In this document: one piece after another, positions 16,878-26,399 of the stretch
Layout of the letters: each line of letters begins with the position of its first letter
Numbering within the stretch: position 1 is the stretch's first letter
Origin: Alphaproteobacteria bacterium
GTDB taxonomy: Bacteria; Pseudomonadota; Alphaproteobacteria; Rhodobacterales; Rhodobacteraceae
Direction of reading: 5' to 3'
Length of the DNA: 41,618 nt
Assembly (NCBI GenBank): GCA_030425395.1
Contig: JAUIAS010000029.1
Span: 1 to 41,618 of the forward strand
Notes under the pieces: model-generated
Databases searched by the model: none
The model's input: only the letters and a program-made list of their open reading frames with translations
Told to the model about the DNA's origin: nothing
Made by a program: the position numbers and the translations under genes

Positions 16878-17902
16878 TGGTCGCGCCCTCCATATCGAAT
16901 CCGGGGATCAAGAAGCATCAGCAGCAGATCCGATATCATTGTCCCCACCAGCGTGAGGAAGGCCACGAACATCAATACAAACCCGGCGAGGAACTGGTCC
17001 TGGCTTTTCAACGCGGCGAGAAGGGCGGGACCGATTGTTTGCAGCCCCAGAACCACCGATACAAGAACCGAGCCCGAGACCATTGCCGGAAGCAGGTTTC
17101 CGATGTCGGCCACAAACGGGTTGAAGGCCATGCGAAGGGGATACTTGGTCAGCATTCTCGCCGGGCTTAATCCCTTGGCGCGGGCAGTTTCCACATAGGG
17201 TTTGCCCAATTCATCCAGAAGGTTGGCCCTCAGACGTTGCATCATCGCTGCGGCACCGGATGTGCCGATCACAAAGGTCGGGACAATCAGGTGGATCAGG
17301 ATGGATTTCACCTTTGGCCAGCTCATCGGCTCACCCTCAAATTGCGGGTCCATGAGGCCGCCGATGGGCAGACCAAGGTATTTGTGCCCGTAATAGAACA
17401 GCATCAGCGCCAGTAGAAAGTTCGGTGTGGCCAGCCCGAGATAGCCGACAAAGGCGGCGGAATAATCCACCCAGCTTTTGGATCGGGCCGCCGCCACGAC
17501 ACCCAGCGGAAGCGCCACCATGTAAACGAACAGGATCGCAGCGAGATTGACCAGAACGGTCAGCCACAGCGCATCGCCGACGATATCCGATACAGGTTGG
17601 TCAAATTCGAAGGACCAGCCGAAATCGCCTTGCAACAGCCCCGAGAACCCGTTGGGGCCAGGGGCAAAGCCAACCCAGATCAGGTATTGCTCCCAAAGTG
17701 GGCGATCCAGCGCGTATTCCTGTCGCAGGAACTCTGCCTTTGCGACACCTTCCGCCTGACCGGTGGCACGCAGTTCGGCGATCTGGTTGGACAGGTAGTC
17801 CCCCGGGGGCAGATTGATGATGGCAAAGATCATCACCGAAACAACGAGCAGCGTCAGCAGCATCGTCATGGTCCGGTAGATCGTGTATTTCAGAATATTC
17901 AT
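16874..17902 (-). CDS. ABC transporter permease (OppB/DppB type)
   Basis: Partner permease of 342 residues. The N-terminal helix (MLLTLLVVSVMIFAIINLPPGDYL) has the DppB/OppB hallmark. An extended periplasmic segment follows (GQAEGVAKAEFLRQEYALDRPLWEQYLIWV), then the remaining helices and the EAA loop (ETARAKGLSPARMLTKYPLRMAF). It ends at a short cytosolic tail (LLLMLLDPRIRYGGRDQ). It overlaps both neighbours by four bases (ATGA junctions at 16874-16877 and 17899-17902), indicating tight translational coupling. Confidence 0.94.
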   Translation of the reverse strand: MNILKYTIYRTMTMLLTLLVVSVMIFAIINLPPGDYLSNQIAELRATGQAEGVAKAEFLRQEYALDRPLWEQYLIWVGFAPGPNGFSGLLQGDFGWSFEFDQPVSDIVGDALWLTVLVNLAAILFVYMVALPLGVVAAARSKSWVDYSAAFVGYLGLATPNFLLALMLFYYGHKYLGLPIGGLMDPQFEGEPMSWPKVKSILIHLIVPTFVIGTSGAAAMMQRLRANLLDELGKPYVETARAKGLSPARMLTKYPLRMAFNPFVADIGNLLPAMVSGSVLVSVVLGLQTIGPALLAALKSQDQFLAGFVLMFVAFLTLVGTMISDLLLMLLDPRIRYGGRDQ

Positions 17903-19830
17903 TGTGTTGTGTCTATCGGATCAAAGAAAAATTCGTCGGGCCGCCACATACCGAAATGTGCACCGGGATCCCACGTCCACGTGGCCTTTTCCGGCACGTT
18001 GCGCAGCCGGTTCGACACCACGACCGGTTGCGGCGCTTCGGCCAGAACACCGATGCCATAGACCTGCTCGGCATGGATCGCGAGCATTTCGCGCCAGATA
18101 CGGGACCGTTCGGCTGTTGAGGTGGCAACTTCCCATTCCTGAGACAAGGCCATGAGCTTTTGCACCGGTTCCTGATCGGGCGCTTCTCCGGCGGCACCGT
18201 GGGTTTGGAAATACTGTCCCCATTTCGGCCAGGCAAAGAACTCCTGATGCCGTGGTGCCAGATAGTCGGGAGATGTATTCGCATCGGGCAGACCGTTGTC
18301 CCAGCCAAACCAGACGGCGGCCATCGACAAGCCGGCGAAAACCCGGTTGCGCAGGATATCGCGATCCAGTGGTCGCATGATCATCTTGACCCCGACATCG
18401 CGCCACGTGTCCGAAAGAATCTGGAGCGCGTTTTCCACCTCCTGTCGTTCGCCAGCGGTTTCGATGACAAACTCCATGGGACGACCATCAGGGAGAAGGC
18501 GGATGCCATCCGGCGTGCGATCGGTCAGGCCGACTTCGTCGAGAAGGCGATTGGCTTCTTCGGGGTCATAATAGGACCAAGATCTGACGTTGGCGGCATC
18601 ATAGAACGGAGACCGGGAAAGGGCGGTCATGCCGCCTTCCTTGCCCAGTCCGAAATAGAGGGCGCGATTGACCATATGCCGGTCGATGCTCAGCGACAGG
18701 GCACGCCGGACACGCACATCGCGCAGCAGTTCGCGCCAGACGGGATCGTTGAAATTCAGATTTGGATAAATCGCGATCTGAGACGCCGCGCCGCTTGCCC
18801 ATAGCAGGGTTCGGTAGTTTGCCCCGTCGTTTTCACCCTTCTTCAGAATGGCAATGTCGCGGAAGCTGAGCCCGCGCGCCTGAAGGTCTGTTTCGCCCGC
18901 GTTGGTCTTGGCGGCGACCAGACCGCCGGACACGATCGTCATTTCGACCTGATCTATATACGGGAGCTGGACCCCATTGCTATCGACCCGATGAAAGAAC
19001 GGATTGCGTTCAAAAGTGGCGCGGGAATTGCCGGTTTCCGAAGTGTTCAGCCAGGGCTGCAAGGTGGGCAGTTCGGGGTTGTCGAACTTGTACATTTCGT
19101 CCACGCGATTATGCAGAGCGGCCCAGGTGCGCACCCGCTTGGCGCGCTGCATCTTGGACAATTCCTCAGGATCGGCGAAATCGGCATGGAATTGCTTGAG
19201 GTAATGCGCAGGGCGATAGATGAACGGCGGTGCCGCTTGCGCCAACAAGCGCAAAAAGGTGGGGTGTGGCGCGTCCCATTCATAAATCACCGTATGCGCG
19301 TCAGGAAAGCTGACTCGCGGCGGCAGGTCATTGACGCGCAGCGATTCCGGGACGCCGTTCGGGCTTAGCTTGTCGTTGTTGACGACGTTGTTCCAGTAAT
19401 AGGCGAAATCGGCCGAGGTGAACGGGTGCCCGTCAGACCATTTGTGTCCCTTGCGCAGATGAAAGGTAAAGCGGCGGTTTTCGCTGACCTCGTAATCACG
19501 AACCAGATCAGGCACGAGATTGTAATTTTCGTCGTAGCCCACCAGACGGGAGTAGCCATAGACCACCATCTGGCGCACATCCTTGGACCGCGACACCATC
19601 GTGCGCAGCGTTCCGCCCGGCTTGCCCGGTTCGCGCCCCTTTGCGGCCAGATCCACGACCCACGGTTCAAGCGGCACGCGTTCAGTAACCGGGGGCAGGT
19701 CACCTGCCGCGACCCTTTCCTCGAAAAAGGCCTGTTCCCGAAGGGTGTCTCGGGGCAGCTCAGCCAGCGCCAGTGCCGGGATCGCCATCAGCGCAACGGT
19801 CAGGAAGGCGGTTCTGGTTCTGTCAAACAT
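17899..19830 (-). CDS. ABC transporter substrate-binding protein, family 5
   Basis: Periplasmic solute receptor of 643 residues with a Sec signal (hydrophobic residues 8-21, cleavage likely after ALALA-23). The family-5 blocks are FTFHLRKGHKWSDGHPFTSADFAYYW and the later RRALSLSIDRHMVNRALYFG. The N-terminal part (LEPWVVDLAAKGREPGKPGG) and the total size are longer than DppA/OppA (about 530). They recall the large YejA/AgpA-like receptors for oligosaccharides or modified peptides; the ligand is not readable. It starts eight bases inside the end of the ATPase gene and overlaps the next permease by four. Confidence 0.93.
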   Translation of the reverse strand: MFDRTRTAFLTVALMAIPALALAELPRDTLREQAFFEERVAAGDLPPVTERVPLEPWVVDLAAKGREPGKPGGTLRTMVSRSKDVRQMVVYGYSRLVGYDENYNLVPDLVRDYEVSENRRFTFHLRKGHKWSDGHPFTSADFAYYWNNVVNNDKLSPNGVPESLRVNDLPPRVSFPDAHTVIYEWDAPHPTFLRLLAQAAPPFIYRPAHYLKQFHADFADPEELSKMQRAKRVRTWAALHNRVDEMYKFDNPELPTLQPWLNTSETGNSRATFERNPFFHRVDSNGVQLPYIDQVEMTIVSGGLVAAKTNAGETDLQARGLSFRDIAILKKGENDGANYRTLLWASGAASQIAIYPNLNFNDPVWRELLRDVRVRRALSLSIDRHMVNRALYFGLGKEGGMTALSRSPFYDAANVRSWSYYDPEEANRLLDEVGLTDRTPDGIRLLPDGRPMEFVIETAGERQEVENALQILSDTWRDVGVKMIMRPLDRDILRNRVFAGLSMAAVWFGWDNGLPDANTSPDYLAPRHQEFFAWPKWGQYFQTHGAAGEAPDQEPVQKLMALSQEWEVATSTAERSRIWREMLAIHAEQVYGIGVLAEAPQPVVVSNRLRNVPEKATWTWDPGAHFGMWRPDEFFFDPIDTTQ

Positions 19831-21628
19831 TGCATCGCACCTTATGTCCGGGTTCTACCTCGGCAAGGGTCGGGACTGACATGTCGTCAAAGCGGAACCT
19901 GTCGGGCCAACTGTCGGGCGCGCCGGCCCCCTGCGCCACCAGCTTGAGGTTGATCGGGCGCGCGATGTCGGGAAGCGGTTGTGCGGCCAGCAATGCCTTG
20001 GTGTAGGGATGTTGTGGATTGTGAAACAGCGTCTCTGGCGGAGCCTGTTCAACGATCAGTCCGCTGCGCATCACTGCAACTTCGTCGGCGATGCGGGCAA
20101 CCACGGCCAGATCGTGGCTGATGAACAGATAGGACAGATTGGACTTTTCCTGAATGTCTTCAAGCAGGTTCAGAATCTGTTCCTGAACCGACACATCCAG
20201 AGCCGATGTCGGTTCGTCACACACAATCAGCGCCGGGTCGAGCGTCAGGGCGCGCGCAATGGAAAGCCGCTGTCTTTGCCCGCCGGAGAACGCATGTGGG
20301 TATCGGTTGAGCATATCGGGGTTCAGCCCAACGGTCCGCAGCATCTCCACAGTGCGGTCCCGGCGTTCGGACCGGTTGCCGATGCCGTGGATTTCGAGTG
20401 GTTCGCACAGCGCGTCGATGACCCGCATGCGCGGGCTGAGCGAGGAATAGGGATCCTGGAAAACCATCTGGGCTTTGCGCTGAAACGCAAAGCGTTCAGC
20501 CTTGGGCATTCTATTCACAATAATCGGCTTTTGCGCCGGGTCCGGTGAAAAGATCACCTCGCCGCCATCATCGGGGCGCTCCGCGCCCAAGGCGATCCGC
20601 GCACAGGTGGTTTTGCCAGATCCGCTTTCGCCGACGATGGCAAGGGTCTTGCCGCGTGGCAGCTTCAAATCGACATTGCGGCAAGCCTGAACATGGACAT
20701 CCGCCTTCCACGGCACGCCGGCGCGTGTCGTATAGGTCTTTGTGACGGACTTGATATCAAGGATCAGGTCGGTCTCAGGCATGGGCGGGGCGGGCTGAGT
20801 TTCTGCGGGGATGGCCGGTGCCGCGGCAAAGAGCTTTTGGGTATAGGGATGGGCTGGCCCGGTCAGGACCGCCTGCGCAGTGCCCGATTCCATCACCCGC
20901 CCACGATGCATCACAACGACCTTTTCGGCCATGTTGGCAACAACACCCAGATCATGGGTGACCAGAATGACCGCCATGCCGATTTCGCGCTGAACCTCTT
21001 TGATCAGGCCCAGAACCTGCGCCTGTGTCGTCACATCCAGCGCGGTGGTCGGTTCATCCGCGATCAGGATGTCGGGCTTGCTGACAATGGCCATCGCAAT
21101 CATCGCCCGCTGGCGCATGCCACCGGACATTTCAAACGGATAGGCATCATAAGCACGCTCAGGATCGGGAAACCCGACCCTGTCAAACGTATCCAGAACC
21201 AACTGGCGCGCGGCGCTTTTGCTAATGGTCTGGTGCAGATGCAGCACCTCGACGACCTGATTGCCGATCCTGTGCAATGGCGACAGGGACCGCATCGGTT
21301 CCTGAAATATCATTGAGACGAAATTGCCCCGCACGCCGCGCATCCGCCGTTCGCTCAAGGTGGCAAGGTCGATACCGCCTGCGCGGCCGTTCAGGATCAT
21401 TTCGCCAGACGAAATCGTGGCCGAGCGCGGCAAGATCCGCAGCAATGCGCGACATGACAGGGTTTTGCCCGATCCGCTCTCCCCGACCAGAGCCAGAGTT
21501 TCCCCCTGATCAACAGAGAAACTGACGCCGTTTACGACGGGGGCGGGGCTGTTGCGAAAGCCGATTGTCAGGTCTTCAACGGTCAGCAAAGGACTCATTG
21601 AGCGGTATCCATAGTTATTTCTTGCCAC
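19823..21628 (-). CDS. ABC transporter ATP-binding protein, fused double domain (YejF-like)
   Basis: A 601-residue protein with two complete ATPase domains, replacing separate OppD and OppF. Domain 1: Walker A GESGSGKT (about residues 52-59), signature MSGGMRQR, Walker [13 protein letters not shown]. Domain 2: Walker [10 protein letters not shown], signature [15 protein letters not shown], Walker [13 protein letters not shown]. Each is followed by the oligopeptide-type tail ([24 protein letters not shown]). The GTG at 21628 has GGAGG nine bases upstream; an ATG at 21598 would begin exactly at [10 protein letters not shown], so both are possible. First gene of the operon. A perfect 6-bp hairpin covers its ribosome site. 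Confidence 0.93.
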   Translation of the reverse strand: MARNNYGYRSMSPLLTVEDLTIGFRNSPAPVVNGVSFSVDQGETLALVGESGSGKTLSCRALLRILPRSATISSGEMILNGRAGGIDLATLSERRMRGVRGNFVSMIFQEPMRSLSPLHRIGNQVVEVLHLHQTISKSAARQLVLDTFDRVGFPDPERAYDAYPFEMSGGMRQRAMIAMAIVSKPDILIADEPTTALDVTTQAQVLGLIKEVQREIGMAVILVTHDLGVVANMAEKVVVMHRGRVMESGTAQAVLTGPAHPYTQKLFAAAPAIPAETQPAPPMPETDLILDIKSVTKTYTTRAGVPWKADVHVQACRNVDLKLPRGKTLAIVGESGSGKTTCARIALGAERPDDGGEVIFSPDPAQKPIIVNRMPKAERFAFQRKAQMVFQDPYSSLSPRMRVIDALCEPLEIHGIGNRSERRDRTVEMLRTVGLNPDMLNRYPHAFSGGQRQRLSIARALTLDPALIVCDEPTSALDVSVQEQILNLLEDIQEKSNLSYLFISHDLAVVARIADEVAVMRSGLIVEQAPPETLFHNPQHPYTKALLAAQPLPDIARPINLKLVAQGAGAPDSWPDRFRFDDMSVPTLAEVEPGHKVRCNV

Positions 21629-21644
21629 GCGGAGATACCTCCGC
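21629..21644 (-). promoter_or_regulatory. Hairpin enclosing the ribosome site of the ABC operon
   Basis: GCGGAG-ATAC-CTCCGC on the plus strand is a perfect 6-bp stem with a four-base loop. On the transcript the GGAGG ribosome site is one arm, directly before GTG 21628. It could limit translation of the whole coupled operon or open on demand. The other bases to the divergent gene at 21793 show no further feature I can support. Confidence 0.4.
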
Positions 21645-21792
21645 CGTGCCTCTTGCCATACCTTCGCTTCCCAGAGGTGGCGTAGTCAACGGCAAACCCT
21701 CTTTCGTGTCTTGCCCTACACATTCTTGCTGTGGTTTGGCATGAAGGACACAGGCCGTGCCTATCAACAGGCCCGAATGCAGGAGAAACCCG

Positions 21793-22281
21793 ATGACCCG
21801 TCTTGATCTGTTTATCGCCCGAATGGTGTCCCAACGGGCCTGTCTCGATCATGGGATCGCAGCCACTGCGCATATGAAGGGGCCGGTTTTCGAACTTGGG
21901 TTGGGAAACGGGCGCACCTATCACCACATGCGCGAAACAATATCAGACGGTCGCCCGATCTACGTATTTGAACGCGCGGTGGCATCGCACCCCGATTCGA
22001 CACCGCCCGAGGATCTGACCATTCTTGGCGATGTGCGCGAAACCCTGCCCGCCGCTCTGGACCGTTTCGGACCGACCGCATCATTGGTGCACGCCGATCT
22101 GGGGGGGCATAATCTGGCCAAGAACGACGAATTCGCGCGGCTGGTATCCCCGCTTATCCAACCGTTGCTGGCCCCCGGCGGCCTCATGGTGTCAAGCGAC
22201 CGGATGTATTTCGACCAGCTTGAGGAAATGCCCTTGCCGGACGGCGCGATAGACGGTCGGTGTTTCATCTATCGCGCTTGA
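21793..22281 (+). CDS. Small class I SAM-dependent methyltransferase (Methyltransf_17 type)
   Basis: A 162-residue Rossmann-fold protein. The SAM-binding motif I is PVFELGLGNGRTYHHM (about residues 32-47). An acidic residue after strand 2 sits in IYVFERAVASH, and motif-IV-like residues in SLVHADLGGHNLAKND. The LGLGNGRTY form is characteristic of a compact alphaproteobacterial methyltransferase family whose substrate is unknown. ATG 21793 is preceded by AGGAGA (21781-21786), better than the upstream in-frame codon at 21757. It is divergent from the ABC operon and convergent with dabA. Confidence 0.88.
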   Translation: MTRLDLFIARMVSQRACLDHGIAATAHMKGPVFELGLGNGRTYHHMRETISDGRPIYVFERAVASHPDSTPPEDLTILGDVRETLPAALDRFGPTASLVHADLGGHNLAKNDEFARLVSPLIQPLLAPGGLMVSSDRMYFDQLEEMPLPDGAIDGRCFIYRA

Positions 22282-22297
22282 CACTGGATGCGGCGGA

Positions 22298-24700
22298 TTA
22301 CTCTGCCGCAATGGCCAATGATGGATCGGTCGCGGCGTCCATCCGTGACCATTTCAGTGCCCCGTCGTAACGGTTGGTGAACCGGCCCGCGTCGTCCATC
22401 GCGATCAGGTGCAGCCAGCCATTGTCAAACAGCGCCCGCAAGGTCGCGTGCTTTTCGATAATGTGCGTGATTGCTTCGACTGGTGCCGCGACGATCACGG
22501 TCAAGCGCAGCGGCTGGTGTTGCAGGTCGGTTCCGTCATGTACCGACTGCCAGGGCAAGCCGGGCCGCAACGACCCGCCGTTGCCTTCGACAACGCCAAT
22601 CCCGCCGGTGACATTGTGCAACAGTTTGTTGCCGCCACCGAACAGCGACGGTGCCACCGCCGAGCCGTAATATTGCAGGCTGATCCAGCTCGCCACCACG
22701 ACCGGTGCGGTCAGGATGGTTTCCAGAACACCGAACCCGTCATCCGAGGTCCGGTCATAGCTGTGCAAAAAGCTCTGCCCATCAAGGCTGCCGTTGCGGG
22801 ACAGTGCCCGTGGCCCGATGATAAAGGCCCGGCAGCCCGCCAATCCCCATTCGGGCCGAAGCTGCGACCAGTCTGCCGCCCGTGCAAGAACGTCATCGCC
22901 CTGTGTGGCACCGGGCAGACGCTGCGCCCTTTCGGCGCGTGCGATGCCCGAAGCCTTGGCCAACTGGGTCCGTAGCCGGGTCAGGGCTGGCGCGGTCGAC
23001 GGCGGCAGGCCGTCTTCGAACAGGGTAACGTCATCCGTGGTCGTGTCGTGCAGCGCCCCAACAAACACCGTGTCTGCGGGAATATGAAGCCCGCGCGCGT
23101 CCAATCCCTTGCGCACGTCCGGTGTATTGAGCAACCCGGCCAGAAGCCGCGCGTTGACATCGCCCGCATGGCCGCCACACGCCCCGCATTGCAGCGCGCT
23201 GGCATGGGCGTTGTTGGTCACCGAGGCACCATGCCCGGCAATCAGGACCAACGGCGCAAATCCTTCGGTCAGCGACATGGCACGCAGCACCTGTTCGGCC
23301 ATGTTGGTCCGCGTTTCCGCATCCACCGAACCTGCAAAGACCGGCACGGGTTTGGCCGCGCGATTGACGCGCTTGGCCAGTCCGCTTTGGACCAGTTTGC
23401 CCGCATAAAGCGGGCCGGCCGCCTCGACAAAGGCAAAGGATGACACGGCGGCCATCTTGAACCGGCCCCAAGCCCGCTTGGCCCGCTTCGAGAACCGGAG
23501 CGCATTGTCCTGTGCCTCGGGCAGATCATCGCGGGTCTGGATCGTGGGGGACAACAGCACAGGCGCACTGGAGTCGATAATGTCCGACGCTTGTGGCTGG
23601 TGCGCGACCGGAAGACCAAAGAACCCCGCAAACCCAAGCGTTTCAATGCCCGGTGACACGCTTTCCAGTGCCCGCCGGATTACCTCGGACCGCACGTCGA
23701 TGCAGAACGCGGCCTGAACGTCGGGCCGGGTCTGGTCTGCGTCCTTGGGCGCGCTGAACCATGTGGCCAGCCGCTTTTGCTCGGCCCGTTCTACGGCGTC
23801 TTGCAGCACGGCATCGGCGATGTCGGCGACCGTTGGGGTGACCGGGGTCCGGTGCACGGCAACCGTTTCCTGCCACCGGTCCGCGATTTGATCCTCGTAC
23901 AGGTGGAAAAGGGCCTCTTCATAGATCAGGCGCAGGGCCAGCAATTCCGTAGTGGTTGCGTCCTTGTTGCCGTCCAACGCCGCGTTCCAATCCAGATGCC
24001 GCGCGTATTGCGCCCAGCCACCCAGATCGCAGAGCAAGCGGTGGAAGACGCTGACAGCGGCGTCGCCATCCACGCCCAGCGTTTCGCAGGCCCGTCCAAG
24101 GCCCCGCCAAGGGGACCGGGAACTGTCGCTGACAAACTGGCCGAACCCTTTCAGCCCAAGGATTTCCGGGGTCAGATCCCGGATCGCCCATTCGCGCCAC
24201 GCGGAATAGGCCGTGCCCCGCCGCGCCGGTTGCCAGACCGCCTGACCGCTGTCGAAATGCGATCCGGCCCATGCGCCGATCCGGTCAGAGATAATCGCAG
24301 GCCAGTCGATGCCGCTCGCTTCTGCGGCAAGCTCGGCCACGGTTGGAAGAGCTTGCGGCGTGCTGGGAATTGCAACGGCTGCTGCCTTGATGTCGGCGAT
24401 ATCCAGCTTGGCAAACCCGTCGGCATACCGCGCCACAGCGGCCGCCAGATCGTCATTGCTGATCGACCCGTCGGTTATGCGGGCGGCGGCGATTTTCCTG
24501 TCGGGAAAAATCCGCACCCCGGCAACCCGTGCAAGACGGGCCGCCGTGACCGGCAGGGGCTCATCGCTCTGACCGAGGAACGGATTGACCGCCACGGTTG
24601 CATTCAGGGGAAATGCCGGTGGCACGGCTTTGGCGGCGGCTTCGGCATGGGCCACGAGTTCCAGAAGCGGGGCGGGATAGACGGCGTGTTGGGTAAACAT
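22298..24700 (-). CDS. dabA: Inorganic carbon transporter subunit DabA (DUF2309/UPF0753)
   Basis: Cytoplasm-facing, beta-carbonic-anhydrase-like subunit of the DAB system, which uses membrane energy to convert CO2 to bicarbonate in one direction. The 800 residues contain the diagnostic zinc set: Cys333 and Asp335 in AAFCIDVRSE, His490 in LIAGHGASVTNN, Cys505 in LQCGACGGHAGD. The Cys-x-Asp pair and the 15-residue His-to-Cys spacing match those reported for Halothiobacillus DabA2 (C351, D353, H524, C539). The N-terminus NATVAVNPFLGQ is also typical. AGGA precedes ATG 24700; dabB ends 31 bases upstream, so the pair forms one operon. Confidence 0.95.
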   Translation of the reverse strand: MFTQHAVYPAPLLELVAHAEAAAKAVPPAFPLNATVAVNPFLGQSDEPLPVTAARLARVAGVRIFPDRKIAAARITDGSISNDDLAAAVARYADGFAKLDIADIKAAAVAIPSTPQALPTVAELAAEASGIDWPAIISDRIGAWAGSHFDSGQAVWQPARRGTAYSAWREWAIRDLTPEILGLKGFGQFVSDSSRSPWRGLGRACETLGVDGDAAVSVFHRLLCDLGGWAQYARHLDWNAALDGNKDATTTELLALRLIYEEALFHLYEDQIADRWQETVAVHRTPVTPTVADIADAVLQDAVERAEQKRLATWFSAPKDADQTRPDVQAAFCIDVRSEVIRRALESVSPGIETLGFAGFFGLPVAHQPQASDIIDSSAPVLLSPTIQTRDDLPEAQDNALRFSKRAKRAWGRFKMAAVSSFAFVEAAGPLYAGKLVQSGLAKRVNRAAKPVPVFAGSVDAETRTNMAEQVLRAMSLTEGFAPLVLIAGHGASVTNNAHASALQCGACGGHAGDVNARLLAGLLNTPDVRKGLDARGLHIPADTVFVGALHDTTTDDVTLFEDGLPPSTAPALTRLRTQLAKASGIARAERAQRLPGATQGDDVLARAADWSQLRPEWGLAGCRAFIIGPRALSRNGSLDGQSFLHSYDRTSDDGFGVLETILTAPVVVASWISLQYYGSAVAPSLFGGGNKLLHNVTGGIGVVEGNGGSLRPGLPWQSVHDGTDLQHQPLRLTVIVAAPVEAITHIIEKHATLRALFDNGWLHLIAMDDAGRFTNRYDGALKWSRMDAATDPSLAIAAE

Positions 24701-24731
24701 GTCGGTGTCCTTGTGTCAGGGCCAGAAGGCT

Positions 24732-26291
24732 TCAGGATTGGGTCTGTCTGCTCCAACCGCCAAGCAGGCGGTCGAAGATGGCGTTTGCATAAAGCCCGTT
24801 GGCCAGGTGCACGCGCAGCCCTGCGGCGGCCGGATGCCCGGCCCACAGCGGGAACGTCGCCTGCGCCACCGCCACGATGCCAAAGCTGAGCAAGGTCAGG
24901 GTGATCAGTGTCCATTCCAGCGGATCGGGCGTGGGCGGCGGTGGCAGGGTGCCTGCGGTCAGATGCGTCGCGGCGGCCTGAAGGGTAAAGTAGCTGAGCG
25001 ATGCGCCAAGCGCGTAAAGTGCGGTGCGCTGCGTCAGTTGGCGGGGCGCGGCATCCGCCAACCCCTGGGCCAGAAGATAGGCCGTGCCAAACACAAGGAT
25101 CAGACCAAGCGCAAGCGTTTGCGGCGCCTTGTCGTCAATGCCGACCACCAAGGCCACAGCGCAATAGATCGTTACCGCGATGGCAAAGGCCCGGAGTACA
25201 GCGCGCCCGCCGGGAATGGCCACAGGTCCGGGCCTGCGCGCCTGATCCACAACGGCGACTGCCTCGGATGCCGACAGGAACGAATGCGCCTTGTACAGCG
25301 AATGCGCCACGATATGCAGCAATGCCAGCGGGAAGAGCCCAAACCCGCATTGCAGTATCATGAAGCCCATCTGGGCGATTGTGGACCATGCCAGCGATGT
25401 CTTGACCGCCGGTTGCGTGAGCATCACGAGACTGCCGAACAAAGCCGTGAACCCGCCCAGCATGGCAAGGATGGCCAGAACGCCGGGTGCGGCAAGCATC
25501 ACATCGGCAAACCGGATCAGCAGGAACCCACCGCCATTGATCACGCCGGCGTGCAGAAGGGCGGAAACCGGCGTCGGGGCCTCCATCACTTCGGTGAGCC
25601 AGCCGTGCAAGGGGAATTGCGCTGATTTGAGCAGAGCCGCCACAGCCAGCAAGGCCGCCGCTGTCCATGTGGTCCCGACGGCTTCGGTCGTCCCTGCATT
25701 GGCAAGGATCGTGGCGATGTCGGTTGTGCCATACCCGAAGGCCAGAACCACGATCGCTGCCAGCAGAGCGGCTTCGCCCAACCGCGATACGATGGCCTTC
25801 TTGCGCGCCGCGCGCCTTGCGCCGGGCCGGTCGCCGTAAAACAGCAGCAGCCGATGCAGCGCGGCACCCGTCGCGATCCAGCCGATGGCCAGTTGGACAA
25901 GGTTACCCGAAATGACCAGCAGCAGAACACCCGCCAGTGCCGCGCACATGAGGCCGGTGAATTCGCCTTGCCGGGTTTCGCCGTCCATGACCGTCGCACT
26001 GTAGCGCAGCACGACCCATCCGATGAAGGACACAAGCATCAGCATCGTGACGCTTATAACATCAAGCCGGACGGACAATCCAACGCCCGCTATCCCGATG
26101 AGAGGGCTGGTCCCCGGCCCCCAGAGCATCAAGGACGCCGCTGCCAGACCGGACACCGCAGTCGCCGCCAGCGCAAGCCAGCCCGCCATTTGGGGGTAAC
26201 GGCCCGGGCGGATACCCGGATTGCGGCGTGCCGCGAACGCGCCGATCACCAAAAGTAAAGGGGCCAGAAGCGGCAGGAACAGATGGGTCAA
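24732..26291 (-). CDS. dabB: Inorganic carbon transporter subunit DabB (NuoL/MrpA-like)
   Basis: Membrane subunit of the DAB system, homologous to the proton-pumping subunits of complex I and Mrp antiporters, thought to feed a cation gradient to DabA. The 519 residues form about 13-14 helices. The proton-antiporter core is clear: PLHGWLTEVMEAPTPVSALL, HAGVINGGGFLL, LAWSTIAQMGFMILQCGFGL and ALLHIVAHSLYKAHSFLSA. The start is a TTG at 26291 with GAGGAG seven bases upstream (minus-strand 26304-26299). No ATG gives the family N-terminus. It is divergent from the LysR gene across 103 AT-rich bases. Confidence 0.93.
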   Translation of the reverse strand: MTHLFLPLLAPLLLVIGAFAARRNPGIRPGRYPQMAGWLALAATAVSGLAAASLMLWGPGTSPLIGIAGVGLSVRLDVISVTMLMLVSFIGWVVLRYSATVMDGETRQGEFTGLMCAALAGVLLLVISGNLVQLAIGWIATGAALHRLLLFYGDRPGARRAARKKAIVSRLGEAALLAAIVVLAFGYGTTDIATILANAGTTEAVGTTWTAAALLAVAALLKSAQFPLHGWLTEVMEAPTPVSALLHAGVINGGGFLLIRFADVMLAAPGVLAILAMLGGFTALFGSLVMLTQPAVKTSLAWSTIAQMGFMILQCGFGLFPLALLHIVAHSLYKAHSFLSASEAVAVVDQARRPGPVAIPGGRAVLRAFAIAVTIYCAVALVVGIDDKAPQTLALGLILVFGTAYLLAQGLADAAPRQLTQRTALYALGASLSYFTLQAAATHLTAGTLPPPPTPDPLEWTLITLTLLSFGIVAVAQATFPLWAGHPAAAGLRVHLANGLYANAIFDRLLGGWSRQTQS

Positions 26292-26332
26292 TGTCTTACT
26301 CCTCGGTCGGGTGACGATTTCGAAAGGAAATA

Positions 26333-26399
26333 GCCATTCATTAAGAAGATAAAAAATTCATTGTTTTGATAAAAACGTTCACTATTATTTATGAATGGC
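26333..26399. promoter_or_regulatory. Probable operator: 20-bp direct repeats and inverted repeat between dabB and lysR
   Basis: ATTCATT recurs at 26336-26342 and 26356-26362, and GATAAAA at 26348 and 26368, giving two 20-bp direct repeats. A diverged third copy (TTCAC) starts at 26378. GCCATTCAT at 26333-26341 is mirrored by ATGAATGGC at 26391-26399, the latter spanning the lysR start codon. The segment is strikingly AT-rich against the GC-rich background. Twenty-base spacing places repeats on one face of the helix, as expected for tetrameric LysR binding and autoregulation. Confidence 0.55.

Noticed and set aside
24699-25625. Long open frame on the plus strand opposite dabB
   Set aside because: Its product is Arg/Gln/Cys/Pro-rich with no domain or membrane logic. 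It lies antisense to a clear membrane protein and is a GC-codon shadow.
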